Assembly (NCBI GenBank): GCA_032622095.1
Contig: CP136069.1
Location: 189,523,122-189,587,121, forward strand
Direction of reading: 5' to 3'
Origin: Siphonodentalium dalli
Taxonomy: Eukaryota; Mollusca; Scaphopoda; Gadilida; Siphonodentaliidae
DNA: 64,000 nucleotides
Numbering within the stretch: position 1 is the stretch's first letter; each line of letters begins with the position of its first letter. Shown here piece after piece: positions 24,962-34,860 of this stretch. The translations under genes were made by a program, and so were the position numbers. The notes beneath the pieces are model-generated. The model did not search any database. It was not told the origin of the DNA and saw only the letters and a list, made by a program, of their open reading frames with translations.

Positions 24962-25352
24962 CCCTTTACCCAACAGAAGGGCCCTGTGCCAATGCATTCT
25001 CTTATATATGCGAGTCGACCATAGGTCGCCTCGCATATATAAGAGAATACATTGGCTTAACACATTAAAAATTATAAAATTGTTTAAGAATGTAAGAAAA
25101 AATGGTAAAAAGTGTTAAAAAAAGATTTTTTTTAGGCCAATGCATTCTCTTATATATGCGAGGCGACCTATGGTCGACTCGCATATATAAGAGAATGCAT
25201 TGGCACAGGGCTAACTGTAACTATCACAATGTGGTCAAGGAGCCGGTTCCAATGATATCCATATTTGTATGGTTCTATTGAGACAGACCGAAGATATTTT
25301 AGGCTGTTGAAGCTTTATTTGGCCGGTTTTGGCCGGTTTGTTGGGTAAAGGG
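24962..25352 (-). mobile_element. Double-hairpin piggyBac-like MITE, copy 4, complete
   Basis: Flanked on both sides by TTAA (24958-24961 and 25353-25356). The terminal repeats CCCTTTACCCAACA and TGTTGGGTAAAGGG are intact. Two mirrored palindromes, an A-rich spacer and the one-sided arm at the right give a complete 391-bp element. It is the best reference copy in the window. Confidence 0.9.
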
Positions 25353-25356
25353 TTAA

Positions 25357-26332
25357 TATATCAAAATGTCCTACGCCCCAGTACACGATTCCCACGCTAC
25401 GAGGTGTGTACTAGTATGGCTACAAACAATTCACAAACGCAAAAGTCGGGAATAACGGCCTTGAACGATATATTATCGAGACGGGGCTAGCCAGAGGATA
25501 TTAGAAAATGAAGTTAAATTTGTGACAATGGAGTTTCAACAACACAGAAAGATGCTTGGTATCAAACACCGGGTAGCCGTTTTACATAACCCTACGGCAA
25601 TGTGTAGTGTTGAATGTTTGAACATAGTAACATAGGTGGGACATAAATCCATTGTGGCTGGGGGTGTTTCGTCAAGTGGAGCATTATAGCGATCCCAACG
25701 TTTGTCCATACAAATAGCTAGAGGGGATGCCTCATAAATCAGGAAGAATCTCTCAATGCATATGTTCTCGATTTCTCTTAAAGATGTGTGGACCAAGTAA
25801 GAATTGACACCAAGTAAGTAAGATTTTTCAAAGTTATCCATTTCTATACTAAATGGAATTCCCTACATTGGAGAGGACTATTTTTCATCTGGAGGGGTGT
25901 TCGTGATATATGAGCAGACGACAGACGAACCCAAAGATAATACAAATGGGTATTTAGTATTGAAAGGGCTGATTTTCAGGTTACCATGAAAACTAAAATG
26001 CAAAATATGAGCAATCACCGTCAGTCGTATTACACCGGTATCGAACACGAAAATCGAAGATCCATATTAAGTTATATATACGCTGAATGTGATCATTATT
26101 GTCTACCGTTGTTGGGTGACGGAACAATGGGCGCTCTTTATATAAGAGACGAATATTGGGTTTTTACTAGCCTTACAAATAATTAAAAACTTCCCCCTTT
26201 GAAAGTCGAAATCTGGCAACCAAACCTCATATTAATTGGCTCATTGGTCCGATCTAATGTGTTGGTATAAGAAACATACCTATTGTAGTTATATGGTGTC
26301 GACTGGACTGGACATCGTTAGAACTTCTCCTT
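25357..26332. other. Unique intergenic sequence
   Basis: An open frame of about 100 codons on the minus strand (25536-25841) has no recognisable domain. No supported feature. Confidence 0.4.
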
Positions 26333-26336
26333 TTAA

Positions 26337-26595
26337 CCCTTTACCCAACAGAACGGCCCTGTGCCAATGCATTCTCTTATATATGCGAGTCGACCATAGG
26401 TCGCCTCGCATATATAAGAGAATGCATTGGCTTAACACATTAAAAATTATAAAATTGTTAAAGAATGTAAGAAAAAATGGTAAAAAAAGATTTTTTTTAG
26501 GCCAATGCATTCTCTTATATATGCTAGGCGACTTATGGTCGACTCGCATATATAAGAGAATGCATTGTCACAGGGCCGTTCTGTTGGGTAAAGGG
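26337..26595 (-). mobile_element. Double-hairpin piggyBac-like MITE, copy 5, short form
   Basis: 259 bp between TTAA repeats (26333-26336 and 26596-26599). It has both terminal repeats and both palindromes but lacks the one-sided arm: ACGGCCCTGTGCC and GGCACAGGGCCGT are symmetrical at the two ends. The spacer also lacks a short AAAGTGTTA block present in copies 3, 4 and 6. Confidence 0.9.
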
Positions 26596-26599
26596 TTAA

Positions 26600-27440
26600 A
26601 TTTGTCTTTCATATATTTCAATAGTCTAACCATTAAAAGCACTAGCAAAATTAAATCAGCTGGACACACCCCATGATATTGTGTTATCAGAGAACACATT
26701 TTGGGAAAATATTGAAACTGCATGATTTCAACTGAAACTGCATGATAAATGCTCTATATTGTCCAATTTATAAGTCTGAACATTTCTGTTCATTTCAGTC
26801 GTCCTAATCTGTTCTTAGAATTGGATTTGGGGGGGGGGGGGACAGAAATCATATGACATTGAAAATATCTGCGATAGGGGCTCAGAATGTACACAACCAT
26901 GCACCGGACCTTGTATCCTGAATTTGGTTCGGAACTCCCACACCATTACAACTCAAGAAATTTGCAATTCAATATAGATTGTTTAACGGACAGCGATAAC
27001 ATTGCCTCAAATTTGTTTTGTCCTATATGTTCGTGGGTGGGATCTTATCTGAATAAGATTTGTGTGGAATGCCTCGGCGCTGTATAATTTAACACCCGAT
27101 CCCGCCGACTGTTCTTCCTGTTGATGGACGCTGATGTTTGTCTTCAATTTACACCCAACCGAGCCCCAATGCTACTCTAACATCGAGTAAACAAAGCTCC
27201 TGTCTTCGAGGAAGGTTCGATAAATTGCTTCTGTAAATTGCGCGACGTTGCGGGAAATGCTCTCGGTTCCGCTTACCCACTCTATAGCGACGATCCTCCA
27301 ATTTCTGTATCAATTAATCAATTGAGTTTTGTCCTCCACCAAGAAATGCATGACGTAATGTGTAATATGGCATGCATAAAAACAAACACGAAGCATACGT
27401 CAACACATAGGGCGGACGTCATAACACCGGGCGAACAACA
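26600..27440. other. Unique intergenic sequence left of the giant foldback element
   Basis: A G run lies at about 26829-26840. No gene supported. Confidence 0.4.
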
Positions 27441-27448
27441 CCTAATAA
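27441..27448. other. Left target-site duplication of the giant foldback element
   Basis: CCTAATAA directly abuts the left end. The identical octamer abuts the right end at 41147-41154. Confidence 0.75.
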
Positions 27449-28936
27449 CGGTCCTACTAAAACCCGACCGCACCCGACCGCACCCGACCGCACCCGACCG
27501 GACCCGACCGCACCCGACCGGACCGCCCCCAGGGGTCCGAGCGAGATGGGGTTTGCACTATCGTGTAGAATGGACCCGAATGTACCATAGTTCCAATCCC
27601 CAAGTCGATAGATCGAGCGGTCACGGCACTGTTAACCCCTGACTGGCGGCCGTTTCCGCCAGGTACGGGAAATCCGAAAAGGCGCCGACCGCACCTCCCC
27701 TGACTGCCTGACCACGGAAATGGACATTATATCATGAAGTGAATACCCATATGCATCCATGGGCGATCGGACAAGTCGCTAGCTGCAGCGGAAGTGAATA
27801 AATTAACCCATACGCTGCTGCCGAATTCGCTATAAATGTACGCAAAAACGCCGAAATTAACACCCGCCGACCGGACCGCCCCTATGGGTCCGAGCGAGAT
27901 GGGGTTTGCACTATCGTGTAGAATGGACCCGAATGTACCATAGTTCCAATCCCCAAGTCGATAGATGGAGCGGTCACGGCACTGTTAACCCCTGACTGGC
28001 GGCCGTTTCCGCCAGGTACGGGAAATCCGAAAAGGCGCCGACCGCACCTCCCCTGACTGCCTGACCACGGAAATGGACATTATATCATGAAGAGAATACC
28101 CATATGCATCCATGGGCGATCGGACAAGTCGCTAGCTGCAGCGGAAGTGAATAAATTAACCCATACGCTGCTGCCGAATTCGCTATAAATGTACGCAAAA
28201 ACGCCGAAATTAACACCCGCCGACCGGACCGCCCCTATGGGTCCGAGCGAGATGGGGTTTGCACTATCGTGTAGAATGGACCCGAATGTACCAAAGTTCC
28301 AATCCCCAAGTCGATAGCTCGAGCGGTCACGGCACTGTTAACCCCTGACTGGCGGCCGTTTCCGCCAGGTACGGGAAATCCGAAAAGGCGCCGACCGCAC
28401 CTCCCCTGACTGCCTGACCACGGAAATGGACATTATATCATGAAGTGAATACCCATATGCATCCATGGGCGATCGGACAAGACGCTAGCTGCAGCGGAAG
28501 TGAATAAATTAACCCATACGCTGCTGCCGAATTCGCTATAAATGTACGCAAAAACGCCGAAATTAACACCCGCCGACCGGACCGCCCCTATGGGTCCGAG
28601 CGAGATGGGGTTTGCACTATCGTGTAGAATGGACCCGAATGTACCAAAGTTCCAATCCCCAAGTCGATAGCTCGAGCGGTCACGGCACTGTTAACCCCTG
28701 ACTGGCGGCCGTTTCCGCCAGGTACGGGAAATCCGAAAAGGCGCCGACCGCACCTCCCCTGACTGCCTGACCACGGAAATGGACATTATATCATGAAGTG
28801 AATACCCATATGCATCCATGGGCGATCGGACAAGACGCTAGCTGCAGCGGAAGTGAATAAATTAACCCATACGCTGCTGCCGAATTCGCTATAAATGTAC
28901 GCAAAAATGCCGAAATTAACACCCGCCGACCGGACC
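27449..28936 (+). repeat. Left inverted arm: 10-bp repeat cap plus about 4 units of a 353-bp satellite
   Basis: The cap contains six copies of ACCCGACCGC/G (27462-27522). The satellite follows: the landmark GCGAGATGGGGTTTGCACTA starts at 27541, 27894, 28247 and 28600, exactly 353 bp apart. Each unit contains a GC-rich hairpin (TGGCGG...CCGCCA), TTAACCCCTGACTGGCGG and TTAACCCATACGCTGCTGCC. The array stops abruptly at CCGACCGGAC before CGTCACGAATTAAC. Confidence 0.95.
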
Positions 28937-29095
28937 GTCACGAATTAACTATTGCAAATGAATTGGTGAAATTGTGATGCGCGCGGAACAGATTTAGCAA
29001 ACATTTCACTTCCGCAATGAGTTTTATGTTTTTTTTCATTCCCGCGTTTACTATTACAAAGCATGCTTTCTAATGATCAAATACAGGCTTTTTAT
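28937..29095 (+). repeat. Inner inverted pair, left member
   Basis: Begins CGTCACGAATTAAC immediately after the satellite array and contains TTTCACTTCCGCAATGAG, ending near AATGATCAAATAC. Its reverse complement, roughly three-quarters identical, lies at 32338-32496. The two may be terminal repeats of a ~3.5-kb element nested in, or forming the core of, the giant foldback element. Confidence 0.6.
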
Positions 29096-30007
29096 AGAGA
29101 CCATTGGTCAAAAGAGTATAAGTGAAGTCGGGCCCCTGTGAAGATGATCCACTACGAAGGTGACCCGACGCGATTTCGGCATGAGAGAAGTCGGCCCCGA
29201 TCATTAGATAGGAATTAAATATTGTTAATATTAATTTAAATGAAGGCGGCGGACAATTACACTTTAAATGAACCCATAAGTGTGTATATAAGGTGGGACT
29301 TTCTTCAGACATTGTTGCAAAATAAAACATATTGTTGGTGTGAAATTTCTATCCAATCTAGTGTAATGTAAGAAATGTGTAACTATTGAAAAAAATGACC
29401 AAATTTGGAGGCAGATGCCAATTAAGCATTCCATCCCTGTCCAAGCCAATTAGTGTCACTTCATATCCCGTATTAAGTATATATTGTATTAGTTATTAAT
29501 ATACCTGTTGTATGTTGTAAATACCACAAGCTACAGTCATTATCTGATTTAAAATGTCAGATAAACAAGACAATATTCCGCCCAAAGTGCAGAAATCGTT
29601 CACCTAAATTTCATGTCTAGAACCGTCACAGACATGATTGACTTGGGATAGAACCGTAACAGGCGCACGTGTTAATTACAAGGCTACTGTTTCAAATTAT
29701 TAACGCCTACCAGGATATTTTCTCAGCTGTTTTACAGAAGAATAGCACAGGTATACTTAATACTCAGTGTTCGTCTTCGGAATGTGTTTCATATTTTATA
29801 CGCAACCAAAAACAAAGGGATTTCGTTCACGCGACTTTTATTTCGATGATAACATGTTCATATTTACGCTAACTCGCTAATTCGGATTGAATTGTGATTG
29901 AGACTGCAGGATTCGACAAAACGGCACTTGTCCAGCCTCTGTTCATTCAGGAAAGTATAATACATTGAAGATTTCCATAACTATGCGTGATTTTGTCCCG
30001 AAAAAGA
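29096..30007. other. Unique interior sequence of the giant element
   Basis: No gene supported. Only short open frames. Confidence 0.4.
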
Positions 30008-30011
30008 TTAA

Positions 30012-30400
30012 AGGTACTCAATCCGACCATCATAAATTACTATTTCTTTGGCTTCGGTGGTAACAAAAATAATTGATTATAGAGTCAAGGAAACTACACA
30101 TCAACGCTCAGAGTGATCAGATATAAAAAAAATTATTTCTATTGTTTCTGGCCCAGAACACGCCGTCAAAAGGATGTTCTCGGTCAAAATTAAATTGCTT
30201 TATTATTACCACTTGCTTTTAGAGTTATCCATCTTCGTCTGTTTGAATAAGTGTTTCTGTTTCCATTATTAGTACACATCTCGAGAAAATTACAAATTTC
30301 TGCGCTTTTGATGGATGGGTTCCTCGACTCGAATCAAACATTTGTTACCCCTGAACCAAAGAAATAGTAATTTAGGGGTGCTTAATCGGATTGAGTACCT
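30012..30400. mobile_element. 389-bp MITE with inverted ends and TTAA (or TA) flanks
   Basis: The left end AGGTACTCAATCCGA and right end TCGGATTGAGTACCT are inverted. Similarity continues inward (AAATTACTATTTCTTTGG and its complement), giving arms of about 55 bp. Both sides carry TTAA (30008-30011 and 30401-30404). The ends can equally be read with a TA duplication, so piggyBac-like and Tc1/mariner-like are both possible. Confidence 0.75.
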
Positions 30401-30404
30401 TTAA

Positions 30405-30823
30405 TTTGAATCGTAAGGCATCGTAATAAATCAGTCAAGAACCATAACAATACCGGCGATAGAACGACTTCCGATGTAACAGTTCCCACACAGTGGTAAT
30501 ATAGAAAGGGGCTATGGGACCGCATCCGTAGCTGTTCTATAGCGTTCCACCGTGCAAACATGAACGCATGATTCTGGTTAAAAAGCCGATTTGCATGTAG
30601 ACACAAAAACATTTTAAACTATTTTTTCTTATAACCTCGCATAGGGTGGAATCGTACCAATATGAAAGCAGCGCGGCGATTGTCGTGAGTCGGATTATAG
30701 AGCCGAGTTGGCAACAAAAATCGTTATTTCGACTATATATGGCCGCGTCCATAATCCATAGACGTTCGTGGTATGGCACACATGAATATGAAAGGATTTC
30801 GGGATGACAACATTGGTTCTGAC
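30405..30823. other. Unique interior sequence of the giant element
   Basis: Overlapping minus-strand open frames up to 123 codons lack recognisable domains. Nothing else supported. Confidence 0.35.
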
Positions 30824-30826
30824 TAC

Positions 30827-31594
30827 AGCCCCGGTTCCATATTCCCGATTTTCTGTCCCGAATTAGTATATTCGGCACAAATTCGGGACCAAACCAAATC
30901 GGCAGCATTCGAAAGAATTCTGGACGAGTTTTATTCCAAAAAGCCGCCGAACTGATGCCGAATTATGACAAAATTTAATCGTCCCGAACATTGCCGAGTA
31001 TTCCAGAATTCTTCCGAATATCTTCCCGAATGATCAAGAATTATCCCGAACTTTCGTGCGAGTGGCTGCCAAATTGCCCAGATTACTACCGACTTACACC
31101 GAATTGTTGCCGAATACCCCGAATCAATGCCGAACTGGTACCGAATTGATGCCGAATAGATACCGAATTGGTATTCAATTGCTGCCGAACGTCCCGAATC
31201 GATGCCGAATTTTGCAGATACACCGGATCTCAGTATAAAAGCAGCCATACATGGCGAATTCGGGAATAACCTACCGAATACTGCCGACTACTCCAGAATA
31301 TCCACCCGAATATTGCCGAATACTGCCGACTACTCCCGAATAGGTGCCGAATTTCTCCCGATGATTTACAAATCGGGAGCGATTCGGCTTGGTTCCCGAT
31401 AGTTTTGAACATTGAGCGAGTCCAGAATTGTCCCGAATCGACCCCGATAGTACCGATATCCCCGATCATGGTCGGGGGTAAAAAATCACTGTCCCGACTC
31501 ATCCCGAACTTAATCCACGATTTTTGCAAAATTATGATTCGGGAGTCATTCGGGAACATTCGGGGTGGGAAATCGGGGATATGGAACCGGGGCT
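30827..31594. mobile_element. 768-bp MITE with CCGAAT-rich interior
   Basis: The ends AGCCCCGGTTCCATATTCCC and GGGGATATGGAACCGGGGCT are inverted repeats. Both flanks read TAC (30824-30826, 31595-31597), a possible 3-bp target duplication as in PIF/Harbinger elements, though a 3-bp match is weak evidence. The interior (about 30950-31560) is packed with degenerate short units such as TGCCGAAT, TCCCGAAT and ACCGAATTG at a spacing of roughly 11 bp. No coding capacity. Confidence 0.7.
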
Positions 31595-31822
31595 TACAGA
31601 GCAGATTAAGTTGCATTCTATATATTGCTGCATCTCTTAAAAAACAAGGAATTATATGTGCAATACTATAAAGTTATTATGCAGGTTGTGTTGAAAACTC
31701 ACATTGGACGAGTGCAATATGACTTTTCACCACACCATCTGTCTGCTTTCCCAATTTTTTTGAATAACTTAGTTGTTATTTTTGGTGTTTGTCGGTATTT
31801 AATTATCTATAATAGATTGTAC

Positions 31823-32335
31823 ATAAGGATTAACTGTCATGTGGACTGTTTTTATGGAGATGTAACGGTGAGGTAAGTGGACATAACTTGTGTAAAACCC
31901 GAAGGGTTTTACATACAAGTTATGTCCACTTACCTCACCGTTACATATCCATAAAAATAGTCCACATGACAGTTAATCCTTATATTTATATACATTTAGC
32001 GAAAAAGCCGCTTTTGTAAATATATTTAAATCGAAAAGTGTATCGTGACAAGATCAGCCCAAAATACCCAATAGCACCCTTGGCAAAAGTTAATAGGAAC
32101 AATTTCTCTTCATGTTGAAACCCGATGATGTATTAAGTCAATCCTGCGCGAGTCAAAATGCACCCAAAGCATTACGCGTTCGTCTTTCCAAACCTAATGA
32201 CGTATCGATGGTGTTATTAGCTTGGTGTTATGATGCGTTACGCATTCACCGAGAAATAACTGCAACTAGCCACGTGGGCGCCGACCAATCAGAATGCTGG
32301 ATTTAGTGATGACAACACTTAGTGTGTAAATATAT
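31823..32335 (-). repeat. 515-bp dispersed repeat ending in a long hairpin, copy B
   Basis: Reverse complement of 17735-18249. The hairpin (31823-31984, starting ATAAGGATTAACTGTC) is at the left, and the non-palindromic part runs right to GACAACACTTAGTGTGTAAA. It abuts the right member of the inner inverted pair, suggesting insertion next to or into it. Confidence 0.8.
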
Positions 32336-32337
32336 GT

Positions 32338-32496
32338 ATTTGATCATCAGGAGGCATGACTTGGAATAGTAAACAGGGAAGTGAAAAAAGAACTCAATGC
32401 GGAAGTGAAACGTCTGATACATTCACCAGAGTATTGCGCGCGCATAAAAATTCACCGATAACTTTGGAAATAGTGTTACTCCGTGACGTCACATTG
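32338..32496 (-). repeat. Inner inverted pair, right member
   Basis: Reverse complement counterpart of 28937-29095. Shared landmarks are GATCATCAGGAGGCATG (versus CATGCTTTCTAATGATC inverted), CAATGCGGAAGTGAAA and the GCGCGCG patch, ending at CCGTGACG. Confidence 0.6.
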
Positions 32497-33118
32497 TCCC
32501 GGTAATTCCAGGATTATAATGTGACAGCTTTTGTTCAATCAGAAATAGTGTTAGTTATATAAAGGATGGATAATAAAACATATTATTGATCAACCGTAAC
32601 CTGCATATATATCAAAAGATAACTAGTATTAAATCGTGCCATATGTAAAGTATCCAAATATATTAATTGCGTATTGAATCAGATGATGTTTTGATAACAA
32701 TCAGCTCTATGTGTAAATTAGTCTCTGATCATCAAGAGATTAGTTGGCTTCAGAAAAGAGTGACACATATTAAGCTGACTGGGGATTATAACAGTGCACG
32801 TCGTGTAATGATGTGGGAGCCTTCACCTAGGTTATTTCTCTCCAATAATACTTGTTTATGCGTGCATAGTTGTATTTATTGTAGGAGTGCATCATTTTCT
32901 TCATGGTTGCAATGGTGTCGCAACACGATGGACTTGCGCACACATGTCGCCAATACATCACCTTTGTTCCCGCCGAATGTTGGTGTGGAACAAATATTGT
33001 TTTCTAAGCACCCCCCCCCCCACACACACACACGTTGAACTGAACATAATGCGTCGTAACAACCATCATATATGTAATGTGTTAATTGGAACATAATAAT
33101 GATATTGCATAATTGAAT
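32497..33118. other. Unique interior sequence of the giant element
   Basis: A C run followed by a CA microsatellite at about 33010-33033. Short open frames only. Confidence 0.4.
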
Positions 33119-33175
33119 GAGTTGAGTTGAGTTATTTTTTCTTTAATGCACATGTCTTTATTTCCTCTTTGGTTG
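33119..33175 (-). mobile_element. 3' tail of a minus-strand retroposon
   Basis: Read on the minus strand, an A-rich end (AAAGAAAAAATAACTC) is followed by three copies of AACTC. The adjoining body (GCACATGTCTTTATTTCC on the plus strand) resembles the body next to the (TATCC)n tail at 62847. Right extent is uncertain. Confidence 0.45.
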
Positions 33176-33294
33176 TGATAAAGAAATCATTATGAATTGT
33201 TTAACCCAGCCGTCTTTGTGTCGTTTCCCCAAGCTACAATGTGATTTAGTGATAAAGATGGATATAAAATTCGTCGCAAATCAATCAGATTCAA

Positions 33295-33380
33295 TACTCA
33301 ATTTATTAACCTCGTCCACTAAATTAGATTCGAGCCCCGCTTGATAAATCTCGACTTTAAATGGAATTTATTGCAATCGG
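33295..33380 (-). repeat. Small dispersed repeat, partner of 22861-22935
   Basis: CTCGTCCACTAAATTAGA and the following GGGGCTCG-like inverted segment match the reverse complement of 22861-22935 with several differences. Confidence 0.45.
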
Positions 33381-34860
33381 CCAATATATTTCGTATAGTT
33401 TCGAGTTATTGATATCGGCATGCCAGTCGTCAATACAAAATTTAGTTGGCTACTGGAGAGTAAATGTGTTGTTCAGAAATAAATATTCGTTTCTCCGTTC
33501 GATACGGTTACTGGAATCCATATAGCTACCCGTACCGCAACACGTGTTGCAACCACAAACTGTTTTACAGGAATAATTCAGCGCATCGACTGGTATAGTG
33601 TGAGCAAATTGAAAAAACATTGATATATGGTGCAGACAAATTGTTAATCGCATTCGCTTTATTGGCAGATATACGTATCGTTATGGATTATTGGACAATT
33701 TAAAATTAAATGGCTGACATGTTGGCAACATTTCAAACAATTGGATTTTACAAATAATTTCATAGACTATTCGAATGTTGGATTTTCCAGACTGAGAAAA
33801 TAGGTTATGATTGCTCGAACATACAATTCCGTTAGCTAGCTTGTCCAATCAATATTCGACTCGCTCAAAATCATTCGTACAAAAAGATTTTTGGTGTCAT
33901 GCTTTACTATACTATCAGATAATACCAAACATCATAACTATAAATTCGCGAATAACGGAGAAACAAACAGTAGTTATCTAAACTGCATTAGCAACTTTCC
34001 GTTAGTATATATCAACCTTAAGATATAAATCAAATTGTTCCCTTACCTTCGGCTTAACCGTCGCAAACAGAACATGGATATATGACCATAACTGGTAGAA
34101 CTCGTGGTGGTCGCATTATGATAAAATCAAGATGTCGATTTGACACAATTTAGAAAGTAACCATTTTATATATCAATGCAACTATATCATTGGTTCATTC
34201 CATTGGTTGCAAATTACATTCGACTGGGTTTCTTGCCATGTACACGAAGCCATCATGCATCTCAATCGTCCCACGGATGAGGCCAAGGTTCATAATCCGA
34301 TTTTAAAATCTCTTAATCTGATCATGTTTTAAATCCCAATTAATTCGCACGATCGTATAACTACTGTCGAAACCAATTCCTATAAAAACACGTACAATTG
34401 ATACATGTACATTATTCATGATTATTTATTGTAACGAAAACAGCCAAAAGTAAATCGGACGAGAACTCGAAGTAAATTAGTTAATCACTGGACTGATAAT
34501 CACAAGGGATTCACCAAAATAAATAAATTAATTGAATTTAAGTCCGTGGTGACGAATGTGACACCTCGCTATAATCCATACACAATGTCACATGCAGTGC
34601 TTTGAATAGCTTACCACTTTAAGTCACTACACATGCGACTATCATGACCTGAACCATGTTGATTTATAATAAATAAACATGGGGTTACCCCCCCACATTC
34701 ACATATTCAGTTGTTTTATAATTAATTTTTGCATGTACCATAAAGAAAATTATCCGGGTCTCATACATATGTGTTTCAATTGATATGTTATCACTCACCT
34801 CGTATACGTTTTCGAATATCGGTGTTGATCTAGCAGGACCAGAATACACTCTTCGCTGCA
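33381..34860. other. Unique interior sequence of the giant element
   Basis: AT-rich, with no open frame worth supporting and no transposase motif found by eye. Confidence 0.45.
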
